Shown: one piece after another, positions 46,142-58,432 of the stretch
Layout: the number at the start of each line of letters is the position of its first letter
Numbering within the stretch: position 1 is the first letter of the stretch
From: Amanita rubescens
Taxonomy: Eukaryota > Basidiomycota > Agaricomycetes > Agaricales > Amanitaceae
Length of the DNA stretch: 64,000 nucleotides
Reading direction: 5' to 3'
Assembly (NCBI GenBank): GCA_015039365.1
Contig: WION01000001.1
Span: forward strand, 682,001 to 746,000
Program-made: the position numbers and the translations under genes
The notes under the pieces: generated by a model
What the model was told of the DNA's origin: nothing
Database searches by the model: none
Seen by the model: only the letters and a program-made list of their open reading frames with translations

Positions 46142-46749
46142 CTGTGGGTGGAGAAGAAAAAGACACGGCGGCCAACATCTGTACCTGCAGAGTATCTACA
46201 TACAAATAGTACTACGTGAGGCGAAATCCCCGAAGGAAATGGCTCAGCCACACTGCGGAAGTCGGCCACCCGGCGTCCCGTTAGTGTGCGGGCGCCGGTT
46301 TGTTCATGGGATACGGACGGGCCGGCCATGCTCACTACCCTAGTGTGCTTTGTGCTGCCGATCCTATTGATCGAGATTCACACTTAATCACGCTTCTCAC
46401 GCCTCCATCCAACCAAAAAATTTCTAAATGTAAGAAAATTCTGATCCTGTTCGATCGATCGTACAGTTTTTGCTTCCCGCTTGTGCCTCTCCGGCCTCCT
46501 TCCCCTCATGTATTACTAACGTCTTCCATAACCAATCGTGACTGACTTTGACCTAACCATTTCAAGCAATTGCATCACCTTCTGTTGCCGCTCTCGATAG
46601 CAATCGATAAAACAAAGATGTAGTCAAATAAGCAAAGTCGCAATATTAAGTTTCTCGCGGGGCGTACGTTACCAAGGCGTCGCTAAGTAACTACTCGAAC
46701 GACGAAATATTGAATTAGCACAAGCGTATGAACATACATGGGTAAATTA
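46142..46749. other. upstream region of the Zn2Cys6 gene
   Basis: About 600 bp with no supported gene, presumably promoter and 5' leader of the transcription factor and the 3' flank of the next gene. Confidence 0.4.
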
Positions 46750-49700
46750 TTATTCCTTCCCATCCAACATCTGTGGCAAGCTCATTTTGGTCGACGCTGA
46801 TGACGTATTCACCCCAGAATTAGGTGTAGGAGGTACTGGTGATAACGAGGCTGGAGTAGTTGCCGTTACAGGTGTTGGCGAGGCTTCTCGCTCTCGTTCC
46901 CTCTCACGTTCCAAAAATACGGGTCCAGATCTCGTAATGTTGGATGTCCCTGGCATAGTCGAAATCGAAGGTAGAGGTGTGATTAAGGATGTTGGAGAAC
47001 CTCCAAACTTGCGACTGTCCCTCGGTGACAAGGGTCTAGAACCCACGTTGGCTGCTCTCGGTGAATACACACTTGGACTTCCATGACCGGTCAACGGAGG
47101 TGGTGAGAAAGCTGTGATTCCTGCTCCTTTGGGAGACCCCGTCGTAGAAGATGGTAAAGATGGCCCTCCGAGTTGTTTATTAACAAGATGAACCAAAGGA
47201 GACGATGGACGGATCTTAGTGTTGACTGTAGGCGACCGTAATGGTGGAGGTGGCTGACCTGGTCCCGTGGTGCTGCCAGTATTGACAGGTGATGCTGATC
47301 CAGGTGTAACGGACGACATGTGTGATGGGCCGGGTGGCGGGCCATATCTTGTCGGTGAAGGATATACCTGAGCTAGGTACAAAATCAGAATGAATCAATC
47401 GGAGCGCGAGAAATAATTTTTTAACTTACTCAGTGGAACTTGCCTTGATCGCGGCGGCGAGTGTGGCATGGCGGGATTGGGTAAAGATCCTTGTTGGGGC
47501 GTCGGAGGTAGCGGCGCGCTACGAGAGAGGAGGGAAGAGTTGCTTCCGCTTGGTCCAGCATAGCGGTGGCCATCCAGAGGACCATGGTATCCGGGAGGCG
47601 CAGATGAGGCTGGAGGTGGCCCTCCCATACGGTATGAGGGATCACGTTCTCTTTCTTTCTCCCTTTCCCTCCCCCTCTCTCGGTCTCCCTCTCTTTCCAT
47701 TTCCCTATCTCTCTCCCACTCCCTTTCCTTCTCCCTGATTCTGTCGAACTCCCTTTCGCGTTCAATGTCTCTTTCGCGTCCCATCCCTCGCTCTCTGTCA
47801 AGATCTTCTGGCCGAAGCCATCCAGACCTCGGCGATGCTCCCCCACTGCCGTGGATTCCTGGTGACGGACCCGTATGAACACTTGGACCAGACGCCGATG
47901 ATGCATGCGAAGAAGCCACGACAAAAGGGATTGCCAATGGCCTTTCACGCTCATCCGGGGGCACTCCAGGATGTCCGTGCTTCGACTGCATCTCCCTTTC
48001 TCGTTCTCGTTCCCGCTCGCGGTGTTCCACGTGTTTGTCAGCCTTCCAGTGCGTAGGTACATTCGACTTGTTCGTCGGTAGTTGAACAACTTCAGTGGAT
48101 AGTTGACCCGGGCCTGGAAGTGGCCTCCCAACATCGTATTCTCGTGGCTGAGGACTGAGGAGTGCGCCGTTCGAGCCAGGCGGCGAAGAGGACGTCCCGT
48201 GACCGGCTGGCCCAGTAGACGTTGGCCTCTGTCCGTGATGACGATGTAGAACGTGGTGGTGGTGATGATGGTGGGATCCAGTAGAATGATGGTGGCCGTG
48301 GTGACCTGATGTCATGGGATGCATATGTTGGTGCTGGGAGGACGGTCCATGCCGATGCTGGTGTTGCGCCGTTGGTTGAATGTGATATTCGCGCTTCCCC
48401 ATCTCTTGTTGATACTCGCGATCCGCGTCCCTTTCCCGTTCCCTGTCTCGGTCGGTTTCTCGGTCGTTTCGCTCCCTCTCACGTCTCTCCCGTTCCTTGA
48501 ATAGCCTCTCTTCGTCATCCACATCCATTACCTCACTGCGCCCTTCATTGCGACCACCATACCATACGCCATGGTCCGTCCAGGGTTGATTCGGTGGTCC
48601 ACCCACATTGACAGGTGAGATAGACCTTCTGCCTTCTTCTCTCACATCGCGTGCTTCCCTCGCGTCTCGTAAATCCTTCGCGTCCCTGTCCCTACCCTCC
48701 AACACCTCTCTTCCATCCCGCCGTCCTGATGTCTCGCCAGGTACGTTGTGAGGATACCCATGTATTTCGCCAGAATCTCTTGTGTCTCGAGGAATTCCGT
48801 AATATGGAGATTGGACCATCATGATTCCACCAGGTCCAGGCGGTAGTGCAGTCTGTTGTTGAGCATGATGCGGTAATGGATGCGGCGCTTGAGGCGGCGG
48901 CGGCTCTGCCTCATCTCGCCGCTGCGTTTCTCTCTCTCTCTCTCTCTCCCTCTCGCGCTCCCTCTCTCTCTGTTGTTGCTCAAACTCGTATTCGGCATCA
49001 CGATATCCATGCGCCCGCCCATACCCGGATGGACCATGTGCGCTTGGACGCGCGCCACCGCCACCTGTTAGCGGTCCTCCTGGTCCGCTAGGAACCGCAG
49101 GGCCGTTGGATGCGCCATAAGAATTTGCAAACGGAGACATGTCTCCAGGATGCTCCCGCTCCCTATCTCGCTCCCTATCTCTCTCCCTCTCCCTGTTCCT
49201 GTCTCTATCCCTTGGGTTATGTCCACTGTGAACATGTTGCTGATATCCCGGAGCAGAGGCTGACTGAGATATAGGTGGGGGTAACGATGCACCCCCCATT
49301 CCTCGCCCCCCTGACGCAGGACCTGCCCCGGGACCGGCGGATCCATACAGACCCGGTCCACCCTCCGGATAATCTCCATAAGGCGGCGGCCCCGGCGGTA
49401 GAGAGGCTGATTGATGTTGAAGTGGATGTGAATAATGATTATTTTGGTGAGGACGGGAATGGGTGTGTTGGTGAGGATGGATTGGGATCTGTTGTTGATG
49501 TTGATGCATTGAGTGAGGCGGAGGGGGCCCGTGAGGCGGAGGTGGCCCATGAGAGTGTTGATGCGGTGCTCCCATCGCAGGTGGCGCGGTGTTAGGCAAC
49601 CCAATCCCAACGCCTATTCCTCCCATGTGGTTCGGACCAATGGGCATCCCAGCACCTAAAACCGGGGGTAAAGTGCTCATGCCCCCTGGGCCAATAATTC

Positions 49701-52700
49701 CCACACCAGCTCCTGGCCTTCCCGGCCCCAGGATATGATGACCGCCGTAAAGGGGAGCGGGCACGTCATATAATGTTGGTGTCAATTGAGAGGTGGGAGC
49801 CAATTGTGATTGATTAGTTTGTAGTCCTGCGTTCATAATTTGTCTTCTTTGTTGAAATATCAAGTCTATGTCGTTGGCGACATCCATCGTTGAGAGTGGC
49901 GTAACTTCAGGGTATGAGGTTTGTCTCGAGTGGGAATGTTTCTTGCTATTGGGCCCTTCGTGAATATTATCGCTGAACGGAAAAGATTTGAGAATTTTGC
50001 GGAGCGGGGGAGCGGGACCAAGAGGGACGTCAAATAATTGTTGAGGGATTCGTCGAACTGCATCACCATATCAACAACGAATGTTATCAAGCGCACAATC
50101 TGACTTACCTGGTTGTGGTCTTTCGAAGGCCCTTCTCTCCCTCTCCAGCCTTCTCCTTTTCCTGTTCGTCTCGGCAATCATGTCTGTTTGCAGCTCGTCC
50201 CTGGCATTCTAACCAACCGTCGACTTTCATCTCCTCGCTATGAAACGAAGCACCTACCATCCACCAGCTCCAAACGGCATCTTCGTCAACTCTCCTCCGC
50301 TTCTTCGCATTTGCAATCTCGTAATCGCGCTTTTTGAACGCTAATTCGAGCCGTTTCGCCTTCCTTTTCGTAAGTTCCTTTTGCAAATGAAGTAGCTCGG
50401 GATGGATTCCTAATCGTCGTGATTACCAACCATTAACAGCAAAAGATCTTCAATTACATACCCTCAATGACCAGTTCTTCCTCCCATGCCAATCCCTCCA
50501 TCTTCTCGACATATACCCTCTCTCTTAGCAACGCAAACTTCAGTTCAACGCTTGCCAAGACATCCAACGCCTCTGCTCGATGCGCAGGCTGCAAGTCACT
50601 CTCGAGCATGTCGACTTCGAGATCCTCATCTTTTTCCTGATCTGGATCTTGGTCCTGGTCTTGTTCGCCGTCTTGGTCTTGATCAGGTTCCTGTTCCTGT
50701 TCCTGCTCAGGTTCAGCCTCCTGGTCGTTCTCCTGGTCAGGCTCCGGTTCTTGTTCGTCCACCTCTTGCTCCTGCTCCTGTTCCTGCACCAGTTCCGCCT
50801 CCTGTTCCTGGTCTTCGTATTCGTCTGCGTCCCTTTCGTTATTTGTGGGGTTCTCTTCGACACCGGAACCATCTTGATGCTCGCCGACCGGAATATCCGG
50901 GTCCATTGGCTCCTCTATGATTGGCACAGCTGCGAATTTGCTTTTACCAGGGGAGCCGCTGGTCTTGCGCGTTGGACTACCCTCCTGAGCTAACACTCCC
51001 AACGCCTCCGCCGCTTGCCTCCTGGCAGATGATGGGCTTATATCTAATGAACCCGTCAACTTCGCGGGAGAAACCCCGGAGGCCGTTTGTAGAGTTACGG
51101 GCGACCTGATCTGTTCGCTGGAAGCATGTAAAGATTGCGACGTTATTCTGTTGGACACCAGCGGAGAATTGTGCACAGCGGCAAGCGACGCGTTATGATT
51201 GGTGCCTTTTCTGGGTGGCGTTACTGACCCGGACGTGTCAGAATCAGACGACGGAGGAGCGGCAAAGGTAGGTGCTCCAGCCATGATACTAGAAACGGTT
51301 GCAGAAGTGGCGATATAACCTATCTCTCTCCCGCTAGGAGCCGTCGCGTCCAGAGACGCGGACTTCAGGTCGTCAGCGTAGTCGATGTCACTTAGAGGTG
51401 ACTCTATAATGTAGCGCACACCATTAGTCATTCGTATACGGGTCCACAAATGAAAAATACTTTACCTCTCGATTCCTCAGCGTCCTGCGTATTGGGAGGT
51501 CTTTTCTTCTTGGCGGTCACCCAATCACCCTTGGCTATCCGTCTATCCCTCCGTGTGATCTCTTCAGTCGTCATCCTCCGTATCCTCTTCAGGACGGGAT
51601 AACCAGTCGATGGCGAGGCAGGACGATCCCAGTGCCAGACGTAGTCGTCGTCGCTGTCCGTGCTTTGGCCTGGTACGATAAATCGGTAATCCCCGCGGTA
51701 CTTGGAATGTCTCGTTTTCCGTGTAGCCTGCTCGTCATCGTTGGAATCATTGTAGGCGTGAGCACCGCCCATGTCTCTAGCCTTGGGATCTCTCTTGGAA
51801 GAGGAACTGGCACCAGACCTACGTGCCGCCTTTTTTGGCTTCCTCGTTCCAGGTTCACTGTCGTTCCCTTCAGCAACGTAATCGTCATCTCCGTCCTCCC
51901 TAGTCCGGTCTTTCTTGCGGAAACCGCCGCCGCCGCCTCTGTGCATTCTCCTCCCAGACCTCTTTGGCGCGCTCTCTTCTACCTCTTCAGAAACAGAAAG
52001 AGGATCGGCGTCACTTGCAACAGGGTCAACGTCGGCCCCGAGGCCCGTGATAGTTCCATTCGAAGAGCCGCTTCCGCCCTTCTGACGCGTCGACTTGGAA
52101 TGCAGGCCCCTCGGCGCCCTTGGACGTCGTCCCGAGCTTGCCTTTTCTCCATCGCCCCCAAAACCAGCAGCGCCGTGTCCACTACCATTGGCAGTCCCAC
52201 CCACACCCGTCACTCCCATGTCGTCATCTTCCTCTTCTTCTTCCATAGCCTTAGGCGGCCCCCGCACTTCTTCTTCCTCTTCTTCTTCCTCCTCAACCAC
52301 GCTCCCCGCGCCACCTGAATGCGTCGACGAAGTGTGGTTCCCACTACTAGTGCTAGTACTCGCACTCGCGCTTCCTGTCCCACCATTCCCGTTCCCATGA
52401 TGTCCATTACCGCTACCCCCTGCAGCATGAACGCCCGTCGCGTTCTTGACCCCTGCCCACCCCCACATCGGGGCCGGCACGATACTGTTGCGTTTGCGCC
52501 TGGAAGAAGTGGTTTTGCTGCTACCGCTAGCACCCGTCGCGCCAGTCAGAGGGACGTCAAGCTGGATTTTCCTACCCGCGGTGGCCAAGGTGGCAGATGC
52601 GGATGAACCCTTCGCTGCAGGATGGCGGTCGTCCTTCCCGGCGACCTGAGTAGACAGTGTATTCTTGTTTCCCGACTCGTCGGCGTCGCCCTCGTCCTCG

Positions 52701-52828
52701 GTCAGAGCGGAAAGCTCCGAATCAGAGTCGCCTAGTTCGTTGTTGTAAGCGGTACTGGACATGAGCTGGGGCAACGGAGGAGGCGAGAGAGAGCTGGATG
52801 GAAAGTTGCTGAGAGGCGAGTCTGGCAT
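46750..52828 (-). CDS. very large Sds3/Dep1-type Rpd3 histone deacetylase complex subunit with extreme low-complexity regions
   Basis: Start 52826-52828 (MPDSPLSNFPSSSLSPPPLP). Exon 1 is disordered, with acidic and basic patches. After SREs (intron about 51389-51458) an exon holds a tract built of QEQEQE, PEPDQENDQ and DQDQD units (about 50650-50830), then the Sds3-like core: ALDVLASVELKFALLRERVY, VEKMEGLAWEEELVIEG, IHPELLHLQKELTKRKAKRL, FKKRDYEIANAKKRRRVDED then AVWSW, and RRIPQQLFDVPLGPAPPL. The core helix pair is characteristic of Sds3/Dep1/BRMS1 proteins, which scaffold the Sin3-Rpd3L deacetylase. The same frame continues through MDVANDIDLIFQQRRQI into about 1,000 further residues rich in Gly/Pro, RE/RD dipeptides and His, then a final exon ending LPQMLDGKE-stop at 46750. 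Estimated 1,800-1,900 residues, several times the yeast proteins. A start at MDVAND as a second gene is possible but the frame is continuous. Confidence 0.78.
47641..47800 (-). repeat. Arg-Glu/Arg-Asp dipeptide repeat coding tract
   Basis: Pyrimidine-rich on the plus strand (CTCTTTCC, CCCTCTCTC units); codes an alternating R/E/D block (EREREFDRIREKEREWERDR and similar). Similar blocks recur near 48420-48500, 48930-48975 and 49155-49210 in the same protein. Confidence 0.8.
48235..48390 (-). repeat. His-rich coding tract
   Basis: Codes a block with many histidines, including seven in a row (GSHHHHHHHVLHRHHGQRP), mixed with Gln, Gly and Ser. Polyhistidine stretches are often nuclear-speckle or metal-binding sequence; the function here is not known. 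Confidence 0.8.
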
Positions 52829-53334
52829 GTGGCGGGTGGCAAACTCCGCTCCTTTTTCCTTTTCTTGTCACTTTCCCATTTCGGAAATCTCTTCTTTACG
52901 TCGTTCTGAACCCACTAGATTTACTCCAGAGAAGCTCTCTTCACCGTTATGTCGTTGGATCAAAATAATGAATATGACTCTGGTATACCTATCCTCGCAA
53001 ACGCGCCCCAGATCGTATAGTTACCCGTTTTGGATTATCTCATCTGGTAATCTTATCTCCCACTGTGGGAGTTCAGCTTTTCAACGTAACAAATGGGTGG
53101 GCTTCTCAGACCTCAGACCGAGGAGTTGTATTAAGGAAATCTAATGAGGGCGAACTTCGTGCCAACAGCCTACATATCCACATCTCCGTTCTGCTTGGTA
53201 CAGTGTAGTATCTACATGGATGTTCGTGGGGCAGGCGGTGAGCTGGGATAAGGCCGATGGCAAGAGGCGCTGGGCCTGTGTGCGTTTCGCCGATGTTGGG
53301 CCCAAATTGGGTGCATCATCGGCAACGATAAGAG
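52829..53334. other. promoter region of the Sds3-like gene
   Basis: About 500 bp; ORFs present are unsupported. No repeat or domain seen. Confidence 0.4.
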
Positions 53335-54595
53335 TTACGGTCCTTGAGGCATGCCTCCCCTCCACAGCTCAATACGACGACTCTCTTTGCTGGCTTTCTT
53401 GAGATACCGGTCTTTGGCAGCCTGTGTATTTGCCCAATTGAATAACATTATATCGTCTTCATCCCACATTGCCTTGCCATCTGATTCCATTCTTGGTGGT
53501 CCTGCTGGTGCTGGGACAGGCACCTGTGGACGAGGAGGGTTGGCAAGTCTCTGAAAGACGTCCTTGCCACGCCCCCATTTTTTGACGGCCGCAGCACCGT
53601 AGTTGTAGTGTAGTGAAAGGGCCGACGGTTTCCGCTCCCCAGGAAGGTTCCTGAAAGTAGCATCACTATTGTTTGGAAAATGGGCCTTCATGTTTGCGTC
53701 CGGGGGTTCCAGCCATTGCAGACTGTAACGACTATGAGTCGGATAACTGACATCTGGCGAAGTAAATGCTCGGTGAGGGCGCGGAGGAATGTCTTCGGTT
53801 CGAAGAATATGGTTTGGAGTCTGAGAGGATTGGTGGCAACATAGGAATCAGACAAGACAAGCGGGTGGACAAATATGACAAACTTTGAGAATAGCTACAA
53901 CGCGTTCATCGAATCCTTGATGTATGACCGAGTTTGCAAAGACGCCATTGCGAATATCATTAATATTATCCAGTCCCGCCACACTCTCTGTGTATTTTGG
54001 TCGATTCGCTATGATCAGGCGAAGCCACTGAAATATTAGCCGAAGGAACAGAGAAGATGAGATATTCCGAGCAGAAGATTATGGAACGTACATCGGAACC
54101 CTGCTTGAATGGAATGATATGTATGCCAGCTCCATAGGTATATCCTGACCACACGCAACAAACATCACGTTCTAGCAAACGGGTGCGAAAGTCGTCACGC
54201 GTCGCCGAAGTTTCTGAAGGCACGTTCGTCCTGGCCTTAATGACCTCGAGGTCGATAACACGGGTGGGATCTTCGTTGAACCGATAGCATGCCGTAAGTG
54301 ACTGATAGTAATGGCATCATGCAAGAAACGTACCCAGTATTTCATTTGGAACATAGTAATATATCTCCTGGTCCAGGATGTCTCCGTCGGTATCAATCCC
54401 ATCACCACTGAATTCAAGAGCCAGTACGCCTTCAGCGCCGAGGATGCACCAAGCAAGGAAGTGGAGATACTTGAGGGGCCTCAAACATAAATCATTAATG
54501 GTATCCAAAGGCATCTGCAGATAGAAGGCTGCATTCGTATTTTTGTCCCGCAGGAGGACCAACGCAACATAACCTTCGGGAACGTTCAGGTCCAT
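53335..54595 (-). CDS. HNH-nuclease-domain protein of basidiomycete type
   Basis: Start 54593-54595 (MDLNVPEGYVALVLLRDKNT). Block order: an N-terminal region with YLQMPLDTINDLCLRPLKYL then HFLAWCILGAEG, TRDDFRTRLLERDVCCVWSG and GAGIHIIPFKQGSD, the two halves of an HNH-like zinc or metal-binding core (CCVW and HIIP). After introns come WLRLIIANRPKY, LDNINDIRNGVFANS, TPNHILRTEDIPPRPHRAF and SRYSLQWLEPPD, then LHYNYGAAAVKKWGRGKDV and NPPRPQVPVPAPAGPPRMES, ending GGMPQGP-stop at 53335. This domain order recurs in a multi-copy Agaricomycete family annotated as HNH nuclease-domain proteins. The role is unknown; restriction-like or self-defence use is speculation. About six exons and 340-360 residues. 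Confidence 0.75.
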
Positions 54596-54970
54596 GGTTA
54601 CACGTTACTGAGGCTGAGCTAGTCTGATGACAAGGAGTTGGTTGCATTCCTGTATGACATAGTTACTCACATCTGATGGTATGTCCAATATCTTCATATC
54701 TCAAGTTTGTGCCAATAGCATGTGGCAATGTGCATTGTACCAACAGTTTCCCTACTAGCCTATGAGAAATTCTTTGCTTGCCTTCCCTTTCTTGTACCAG
54801 TATCTCCAAAGTCTCCTGCTGAATGTACTTGTAAATACCAATCAGAAATGGTGCTGCAGTTTTGGCATTAACAAGGGCAAGAAATAGAACAGAAATTAGA
54901 TTTAAATAGATTTTCACGTTCGATTAGTAACTTTATCCGTGCGACAACCAAGTACAATATCATATCTACA
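54596..54970. other. short spacer between HNH gene and RTF1 stop
   Basis: 375 bp. A GTG-initiated frame on the minus strand (54663-54917) starts like a signal peptide but has no ATG or known domain; not called. Confidence 0.4.
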
Positions 54971-57074
54971 CTAAAAGTCTCCCAAATCCACCTCCACGTC
55001 GATAAACGCACCTGTACTCGCGGCCGGTGATTTACCAGACATCGCAGAGCTAGGCAACGGCGACACCGGCCTCGCCAAATTCGCCGACGTCGGACCCAGC
55101 GTCGGCGTCCCATTAGGAACAGGCGTCCCGGGCATCGACCCCGTCGGCGTAGCAGCCTTGAACATCCTCGGGACCGTTCTCAACCTCGCACTAGGATCGT
55201 GCGTCGCAGCGACACGAGCATCTACGTTCTGCATCGCCGCCAGCTTCCGCTCCTTAGCGCTTTCTCTCCGCTTCCGCAAGTTCGGCCCGACGCACAGCCT
55301 CAATGTTCGCTTTCCTATTCCGCTCATTCACTTTCGCAAGCTTGTCCTCTTCTTCTGTAACAGCAACGTGTGGGGTGCTAATCTCAGCGTTGGCGTTGAG
55401 GTCCTCGAGCATCTTGTCAATCTCTGCCACTTCCGCAAAGTCCATCCTTCTTTGCGCGAGCGTCCGAGCCTGGGTTAGCCTTGACCGCTCCATCGTGAGC
55501 AGCGCTGCAGATCTGCTCTTTGACAATTGCGACTTGCGCGCAAGCATGGCTGTGATGTCACTCTGTACCTTGATGAACTGAAGTTAACAAAACGGTGTGC
55601 AGCGTACAAACCTCTGTCATGGGCTGAGTAACCAGTTTCTCCATCTGCGCCACCTTTCTCTCTAGCTGCTTCTTCGTGGGCAGCTTCACCTTTTCATTGA
55701 TCAGCGTGGTCTTGAAGCGCTCAAACTCTTTCTGTGACAATTCTAAGCAAAACAACTTGCGCAAGCGACATTTTACTCACGTCAACAAACGCCCCATTCG
55801 ATACCTTGTCCATGGTGAAAACGCGTACGCTTTTCCCATGCTTGAGCTCAAACGCTTGGTTTACGGTCCTATCGTTGATCTTGTATGGTTTCACAAGGTC
55901 CGCAGCAAGATCTTTTTTGATGTTCGGTATTCGAGGAGAATGCAAAGCCGTGTGAAAGGACACGCACTCGATATCTCACATATCCGATATACGACGTTAT
56001 CTTCCGCGCCTCCAATGAGGTACCTTACGAATGCCCCTGCAAAAAGAGTTCAAATCAGTTTCCTGCTAAGCAAAGATTGAACTCGCCTTGGACGTATTCC
56101 TGAAACCAGGGTGCCAAACAGTATTTGGCCAACGAGTCTCTTGTAAGTCGACATTTTTCCAAATCAGCTATTTCGGCTGGGTGATCCTCTTCTTCGGCTT
56201 TACGAGGAGCGCTGTTCAGTTTTTCCAACAGTCTTCGCTCCTTTTCCTCTTCCTCGTCGTACTTGGTAATCTGACCGTCTTCACTCTCTTCATCAGATAT
56301 TTCCATATCCATAGGTGAAGATGAGTGCTCCCGCTTCGGTGAGAGTTGACGAGTCTGATGGAACGTTCACGTCATTGAACTTTTGGAGGTTGCAAAGGCA
56401 TACCTTTTTCTTCTCGTCCTTGGCCTTTCTCCGTGCCTTGAGCTCATCCAACTTCTTCGTCTTTTCCTTGGTGGCTCCTCGTTGGGTATGTTGACCTAAA
56501 ACAGCCATCAATATAAACTCTTAAAAGACATAAACCGAACTGACGTTTAGCAGCAGCACTGACCCTATCTTCATCCCCGTTCGCGGTAATAGCCCCTCTT
56601 TGTTCTCGGACCATCTGCGAGAGGATCTTTTCATCCTCCAACAGCTGTTTCTGGTCCGCACGTTCAGCGAGTATTCGCTCCCGTTCCACTTCAGGCAAAG
56701 ACATCAACCTGCGGATGGATGTGGGTGCCTAATTTTTAGGACGACAGGTATGACGAACCATTGCCTGTCTTCCTCGTCCTTGTATTTTCCTTCGAGAGGA
56801 TATGGATCTGGGTTAGCTTCGTCCTCTTCGCTTTCGGGTGTATCATAAGAGTTTCGAGAGGCGCTATTGTTGACGTGAGATTGATGTAAATATTGACTGG
56901 ACAAAGACTTACTCGGCCTTGCGTCTCTTGTTACTTCCACCAGCTGCACCACCCGCACTGCCTGAGCCACCAGGACTGCCTTCTCTTCTTCTTATTATCA
57001 GAGTCACCGGTAGCAAGAGCAAGAAGCTCGTCGTCAAAATCGTCGGCAAAGTCAGACATGTCGGATTTAGTCAT
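54971..57074 (-). CDS. RTF1: RTF1, Paf1-complex subunit with Plus-3 domain
   Basis: Rtf1 links the Paf1 complex to elongating RNA polymerase II and promotes H2B ubiquitination. Start 57072-57074 (MTKSDMSDFADDFDDELLAL) is a typical acidic N-terminus. Then DSDNKKRREGSPGG, NSYDTPESEEDEANPDPYPL, LPEVERERILAERADQKQLL, KEKTKKLDELKARRKAKDEK (the histone-modification region), and the Plus-3 domain: LEKCRLTRDSLAKYCLAPWF, AFVRYLIG, VVYRICEI, PYKINDRTVNQAFELKHGKS and FTMDKVSNGAFVD. Next come KEFERFKTTL, VKLPTKKQLERKVAQMEKLV, a coiled-coil KSRSAALLTMERSRLTQART and a Pro/Ala-rich end AFIDVEVDLGDF-stop at 54971. About 590 residues over eight or more exons. Divergent from OPI10. Confidence 0.9.
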
Positions 57075-57648
57075 AAAATTAACCGAGTTCGGCTAGCAGT
57101 TTAACTTTAAGCAGCTGGTGTGGCCGGTAGGAGAAGATGGAAGCACGAGAGTTGTGAGGTTTCCTGGGACGTCGGTGAAGGACAGAGAAAGAGTTCTGAG
57201 TGGCGGTTACGAACACAGGATGATGGTTTGCTGAGCGCCTTCGGAATCGGAGTTTCTCCTTTTTTGAAATGTGTTCTCACGCTCAGCCCGGGTCCCGGGA
57301 CACACAGCCAGGGAGGCTGGACAGTGGCTGGATGCCGAGCAGGAAGGGAGCTCCGCAGGGTTCAGCGAGGAGGTTATGACGCTGTAAACAGGTCAAATGC
57401 TATGAAATGAGAAAGGATCCACATGAAGGCATTTTTCGTCTATAAAAGATACTACATGGATAAAACAGCGAGTTCAATGTACCCAGATTCCTGTAAAAAT
57501 AAGATTATAATCAGAATGGAGAGCAACGATGAGGTGGATATGAAAAGGACTGACCAACAGCGGGTCTCCACGAGGAAGAAACGCAAGAGCGTGACGGACC
57601 AAACAAAACAGTCGCGTTCGAGGTCGGCATTCTCCTGGCCGGAGTCGC
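57075..57648. promoter_or_regulatory. divergent promoter region RTF1 / OPI10
   Basis: 574 bp between the two divergent starts; no coding support for the small ORFs in it. Likely holds both promoters. Confidence 0.5.
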
Positions 57649-58368
57649 ATGGGTTCCCTCGCCACGATGTTCGGCTGCGTCGTCGCTGGTCGTATCATCC
57701 AAACAAATCTCCAGCAAGTCGACGACACCCACGCATATTTTGAACTCCCAAATGCGAGCTCGATTAACCACGTCTGCGTTTTTCTATTAGGAACAGGTAA
57801 AATTGGCTACAGTCTTCTTTGTCCATCCTGACACGCGCGTTTCACAGTTCCGTTCCCAGATGGCTACGCTGCGACCGTCCATTTCTTCTGGCCCGGTAAA
57901 GGCTTCCAACTACTCGGCATGTCCGTCCCTTTTCTCGTCCCGTTCACCTAACCCTTATCTGAGCTCAGGCTCTCAAACGAGAAACCATCCGCCATTTTCC
58001 GCCTCCGCGGTACATTCACCGCTAGCAACTCTTCCTCTTCCCACTTCTCCACCCTAGGCCAACAGCTCGTTCCCTCCCAGGACGTCACCGCCATCCTTGG
58101 CCTAGCCATCGAACCCCTCGTTCAGATCCAACAAGCCATGCCCAACGCAGTCGTCAAGGCTGCAGCCCCAGACCCTACAAAGGACCTTGTCGTGCTCGCT
58201 GAGCGCATCGTCAAGCATCTCTTCAACTACATCAACAGCTTTGTTGGTGGTGGCCTCACACCAGGCACAGATATCGCTATACCAATGAGCGTCCTCGCCA
58301 AATGGTACGACAACTTTTTGACAAAGCTTAAAACAACAGGTACAGGGTTTCTGGAAAGAAACGAGTGA
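57649..58368 (+). CDS. OPI10: Hikeshi/OPI10 family protein (HSP70 nuclear import)
   Basis: Hikeshi carries HSP70 into the nucleus under heat stress; the yeast homologue is OPI10. Start ATG 57649 ([20 protein letters not shown]), or the internal Met at 57667. Conserved: [20 protein letters not shown] then HVCVFLLGT; after introns, [20 protein letters not shown] and an exon with [14 protein letters not shown]; then [38 protein letters not shown] and the C-terminal part [20 protein letters not shown] then [20 protein letters not shown] ending LERNE-stop at 58368. About 200 residues, the family length. It converges on the alginate-lyase-like gene with 64 bp between the stops. Confidence 0.9.
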
Positions 58369-58377
58369 CGTATCGCA

Positions 58378-58394
58378 AATATATATATATATAT
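58378..58394. repeat. (AT)n microsatellite between convergent genes
   Basis: About eight AT dinucleotides in the short stop-to-stop interval of OPI10 and the lyase-like gene. Confidence 0.8.
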
Positions 58395-58432
58395 AGTCCA
58401 TTGTACAATGTGTACCAGCAATACGCGCGAAA

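Noticed and set aside
47835..49595. Plus-strand ORFs of 60-106 codons and minus-strand ORFs of 70-234 codons in other frames
   Set aside because: All lie inside the low-complexity exon of the Sds3-like gene; repeats keep alternative frames open.
50486..52606. Several plus-strand ORFs up to 228 codons
   Set aside because: Antisense to the disordered exons of the Sds3-like gene; Leu/Val/Ser-rich translations are reverse complements of acidic and Ser-rich coding.
54663..54917. Minus-strand frame starting like a signal peptide (MKIYLNLISVLFLALVNA)
   Set aside because: The first codon is GTG, not ATG; no known domain, and it sits in the spacer between two genes.
57423..57771. Basic plus-strand ORF and facing minus-strand ORFs near the OPI10 start
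   Set aside because: They overlap the OPI10 5' exon in other frames and have no domain; probable promoter or leader sequence.
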